NCBI RefSeq assembly: GCF_019635935.1
Contig: NZ_JAHBYN010000001.1
Location: forward strand, 992,001-1,056,000
Direction of reading: 5' to 3'
Length of the DNA: 64,000 bases
Source of the DNA: Parvibaculum sp.
Lineage (GTDB): Bacteria; Pseudomonadota; Alphaproteobacteria; Parvibaculales; Parvibaculaceae
Shown here: one piece after another, positions 61,875 through 64,000 of the stretch
How the letters are laid out: the number at the start of each line of letters is the position of its first letter
How positions within the stretch are numbered: the first letter of the stretch is position 1
Position numbers and translations under genes: made by a program
Notes under the pieces: model-generated
Database searches by the model: none
What the model saw: the letters and a program-made list of their open reading frames with translations, nothing else
Told to the model about the DNA's origin: nothing

Positions 61875-63950
61875 ATGGCATGGAACATCGTCTTCGAACC
61901 GGTCGTACCGCTGCTGGCCATTGTGCTGCTGGCGCTGCCGGGTGTCGCGGCGCTCCTCTATGCGGCATGGCGCGGCGCGCGCGGTGCGCCGTTTCGTACC
62001 GCCGCGCTCGCCATCCTCGTGCTGGCGGTGCTGAACCCGACCATCCGGCAGGAAGACCGCGAAGCGGTGCCCGACATCGCCGCCATCGTGGTCGACCGCA
62101 GCCAGAGCCAGGACATCGGCAACCGTCCGGGCGAAACGGACGCCGCGCTTGCGATGCTTCAGGAACGCCTCGCGCGCACCGACGGCATCGAAACGCGCAT
62201 CGTGCCCGTTGCGAGCAATCCGGGCGACGAGGAAGGCACGGCGCTTTTCGGGGCGCTCGAACGGGCGCTCGCCGACGTGCCGCGCGAACGCATCGCCGGC
62301 GCCATCTTCATCACCGACGGCCAGGTGCATGACGTACCGGAAAATGCCGCCGCGCTCGGCTTCGATGCGCCGGTTCATGCCCTGATCATCGGCCGCAAGG
62401 GCGAACGCGACCGCCGGCTGCATGTCGTGGAGGCGCCGCGCTTCGGCATTGTCGACGAACCGATGATGCTCTCCTTCCGCGTCGACGAGACGGCGGCCGG
62501 CGACGGCGTGACCGGCGAAACCGCGACCGTCTCGATTTCGGTCGACGGCAATCCCGAAATGACCGTCGAGGCCGTCATCGGCGAACGCACCGACGTTTCG
62601 CTGGCGCTGAAGCATGGCGGCCCCAATGTCATCGAAATCGACGTCGCCGAAGGGCCGGACGAACTGACGATGCTCAACAACCGCGCCGTCGTCGTCGCCA
62701 ATGGCATTCGCGACCGCCTGCGCGTGCTGCTGGTGTCGGGCGAACCGCATCCGGGCGAGCGCACATGGCGCAACCTGTTGAAGGCCGATCCGTCGGTCGA
62801 CCTCGTTCACTTCACGATTCTCCGTCCGCCCGAAAAGCAGGACGGCACGCCCATCGGCGAGTTGTCGCTGATCGCCTTCCCGACGCGCGAGCTCTTCGAC
62901 GAAAAGCTCGATCAGTTCGACCTGATTATTTTCGACCGCTACAAGCGGCGCGGCGTGCTGCCGCTCGCCTATTTTCTGAACATCGTCGACTATGTCGAGA
63001 ATGGCGGCGCCTTCCTTGCGGCGTCCGGTCCCGCATTTGCGTCGCCCTTTTCGATCTACCGCACACCGCTGGCCGCGATCCTGCCGGCGCAGCCTTCCGG
63101 CGAAACGACCATCGGCGGCTTCCGCCCGCAGATCACCGGGATCGGCGCGCGCCATCCGGTGACGGCGGGCCTGCCCGGCGGCGAAAGCGACCCGCCGGCC
63201 TGGGGGCGCTGGTTCCGCACCATCGATGTCGAGGTCGGTCAGGGCCGCATCGTGATGGAAACGCCGGACGCACGCCCGCTGATGGTGCTCGACCATGCGG
63301 GCAAGGGCCGCATCGCGCAATTGCTCTCCGATCACATCTGGCTCTGGTCGCGCGGCTATGAAGGCGGCGGTCCGCAGGCGGAGCTTCTGCGCCGCCTCGC
63401 CCATTGGCTGATGAAGGAACCCGATCTGGAGGAAGAAAAACTTTCCGCCGCCGTGCAGGGCGAAACGCTAACGATCGAGCGCCGCACGATGGACAACACG
63501 GCAATGCCCGCGCGCGTCGCATCGCCTTCCGGTGCGGTCAGCGAGGTTGCGCTGGAGGAAACCGCGCCCGGCCGCTTCGCCGCGTCGGTGCCGGCGCGCG
63601 AACTTGGCCTCTACCGCATTTCGCAGGGCGACCTCAACGTGGTCGCCGCCGCCGGGCCGCTCAACCCGCGCGAATTTGCCGATGTCCGCGCCACCGACAA
63701 GCACATGCAGCCGATCGTGCAGGCGACCGGCGGCGGCATCTGGTGGGCCGGCGCCGACGCCGCCGGCACGCCCGGCATCCGCACGGTGCGCCCCGGCCAC
63801 GACGCGGCGGGCGACACCTGGCTTGGCCTCAGGCGCAACGAGAAATATCTGGTCCATGCGGTGCATCAGTCGCCGCTGCTGGTCGGCCCGCTGGCGCTCA
63901 TCCTGATCCTCGGCACGCTGGCGCTGGCCTGGTGGCGCGAAGGGCGCTGA
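61875..63950 (+). CDS. Large membrane protein with vWA-like and glutamine-amidotransferase-like regions
   Basis: A 691-residue protein with two N-terminal helices (VPLLAIVLLALPGVAALL; ALAILVLAVLNPTI), a vWA-like part (IAAIVVDRSQSQDI from about 68, with D-x-S-x-S; GAIFITDGQVHDVP), an Ig-like middle part, a class I amidotransferase-like fold (RLRVLLVSGEPHPGER at about 280; RGVLPLAYFLNIVDYVENGG) without an obvious catalytic triad, and a C-terminal helix (LLVGPLALILILGTLALAWW). Last gene of the moxR operon; likely a membrane scaffold of the complex. AGGAGACACGAGG precedes the ATG. Confidence 0.88.
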   Translation: MAWNIVFEPVVPLLAIVLLALPGVAALLYAAWRGARGAPFRTAALAILVLAVLNPTIRQEDREAVPDIAAIVVDRSQSQDIGNRPGETDAALAMLQERLARTDGIETRIVPVASNPGDEEGTALFGALERALADVPRERIAGAIFITDGQVHDVPENAAALGFDAPVHALIIGRKGERDRRLHVVEAPRFGIVDEPMMLSFRVDETAAGDGVTGETATVSISVDGNPEMTVEAVIGERTDVSLALKHGGPNVIEIDVAEGPDELTMLNNRAVVVANGIRDRLRVLLVSGEPHPGERTWRNLLKADPSVDLVHFTILRPPEKQDGTPIGELSLIAFPTRELFDEKLDQFDLIIFDRYKRRGVLPLAYFLNIVDYVENGGAFLAASGPAFASPFSIYRTPLAAILPAQPSGETTIGGFRPQITGIGARHPVTAGLPGGESDPPAWGRWFRTIDVEVGQGRIVMETPDARPLMVLDHAGKGRIAQLLSDHIWLWSRGYEGGGPQAELLRRLAHWLMKEPDLEEEKLSAAVQGETLTIERRTMDNTAMPARVASPSGAVSEVALEETAPGRFAASVPARELGLYRISQGDLNVVAAAGPLNPREFADVRATDKHMQPIVQATGGGIWWAGADAAGTPGIRTVRPGHDAAGDTWLGLRRNEKYLVHAVHQSPLLVGPLALILILGTLALAWWREGR

Positions 63951-64000
63951 CGTCCGATCCCCGCGTTTTGGCGCTTGCGGGCCGCGGCTTTAGCGCCTAG

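Noticed and set aside
59005..61968. A 987-codon minus-strand open frame opposite the BatA/DUF4159 gene
   Set aside because: Same cause: third-position GC bias leaves the complementary frame open. No ribosome binding site or recognisable domains.
63951..64000. Beginning of another gene at the window end
   Set aside because: Only 50 bases remain after the stop at 63950; no start codon with a binding site could be recognised.

Overview
This window is 64 kb of GC-rich chromosome from an alphaproteobacterium. The gene content supports this: a UvrB with a long N-terminal leader, a PetP/PetR-type MarR plus response-regulator pair, a separate fbcFBC-type petABC operon, a DUF1285-Nudix-cca operon divergent from a MoxR/DUF58/DUF4159 operon, and trmL next to hemF. 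The overall look is Parvibaculum-like (inference from gene style, not a database match). No rRNA, tRNA, CRISPR array, prophage or intact insertion sequence was seen. Genes are tightly packed and often overlap by 4 bp (ATGA/GTGA). Coding starts were moved inward wherever an internal start with a ribosome binding site or family alignment was more convincing.

Layout. 1-6.4 kb: end of trxB, a HAD phosphatase, dps, an M48 lipoprotein protease, aspartate aminotransferase, and a divergon of DUF1272, PNPOx-like and small membrane genes facing a MocR/PdxR-type regulator. 6.4-12.8 kb: a glutathione transferase, a Gram-negative sortase with its VIT/vWA substrate, two tandem TetR paralogues, a methyltransferase and a PH-like membrane protein. 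13-19 kb: uvrB, small membrane proteins, and a PAP2 phosphatase fused to a DUF368 (PopT-type) lipid-phosphate transporter. 19-27.5 kb: a FemAB/CelD-like acyltransferase, a cupin, a Ca2+/cation antiporter behind a structured leader, a pteridine-reductase-like SDR with folB, then uvrC-pgsA-moaD-moaE and a hotdog thioesterase.

27.5-37.2 kb: ilvE divergent from a MarR-response regulator-histidine kinase module, a SnoaL-like protein, TetR, proC, YbjN, ubiK, and the lgt-midA-pgeF-lipoprotein cluster. 38-44 kb: prs; rplY-pth-ychF behind an attenuator-like leader; two MaoC hydratases plus a dienelactone hydrolase preceded by a repeat-rich regulatory region; then a pair of palindromic intergenic repeats. 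44-50 kb: mtnP-apt-mtnA (methylthioadenosine salvage) and petABC (cytochrome bc1). 49.7-56.9 kb: trmL-hemF convergent with hemN, then the operon DUF1285-Nudix-cca, into which an AT-richer membrane protein gene appears to have been inserted. 57-64 kb: moxR-DUF58-BatA/DUF4159-large membrane protein, an operon resembling Bat/MoxR systems.

The most interesting items are the PAP2-DUF368 fusion (possibly undecaprenyl-pyrophosphate dephosphorylation and carrier return in one polypeptide), the two-gene sortase system without its usual dedicated two-component regulators, the region 41998-42168 with three identical heptamers at exactly 11-bp spacing inside a 12-bp inverted repeat, the alternative-pairing leader upstream of the antiporter, and the compositionally foreign gene at 53149-54303.
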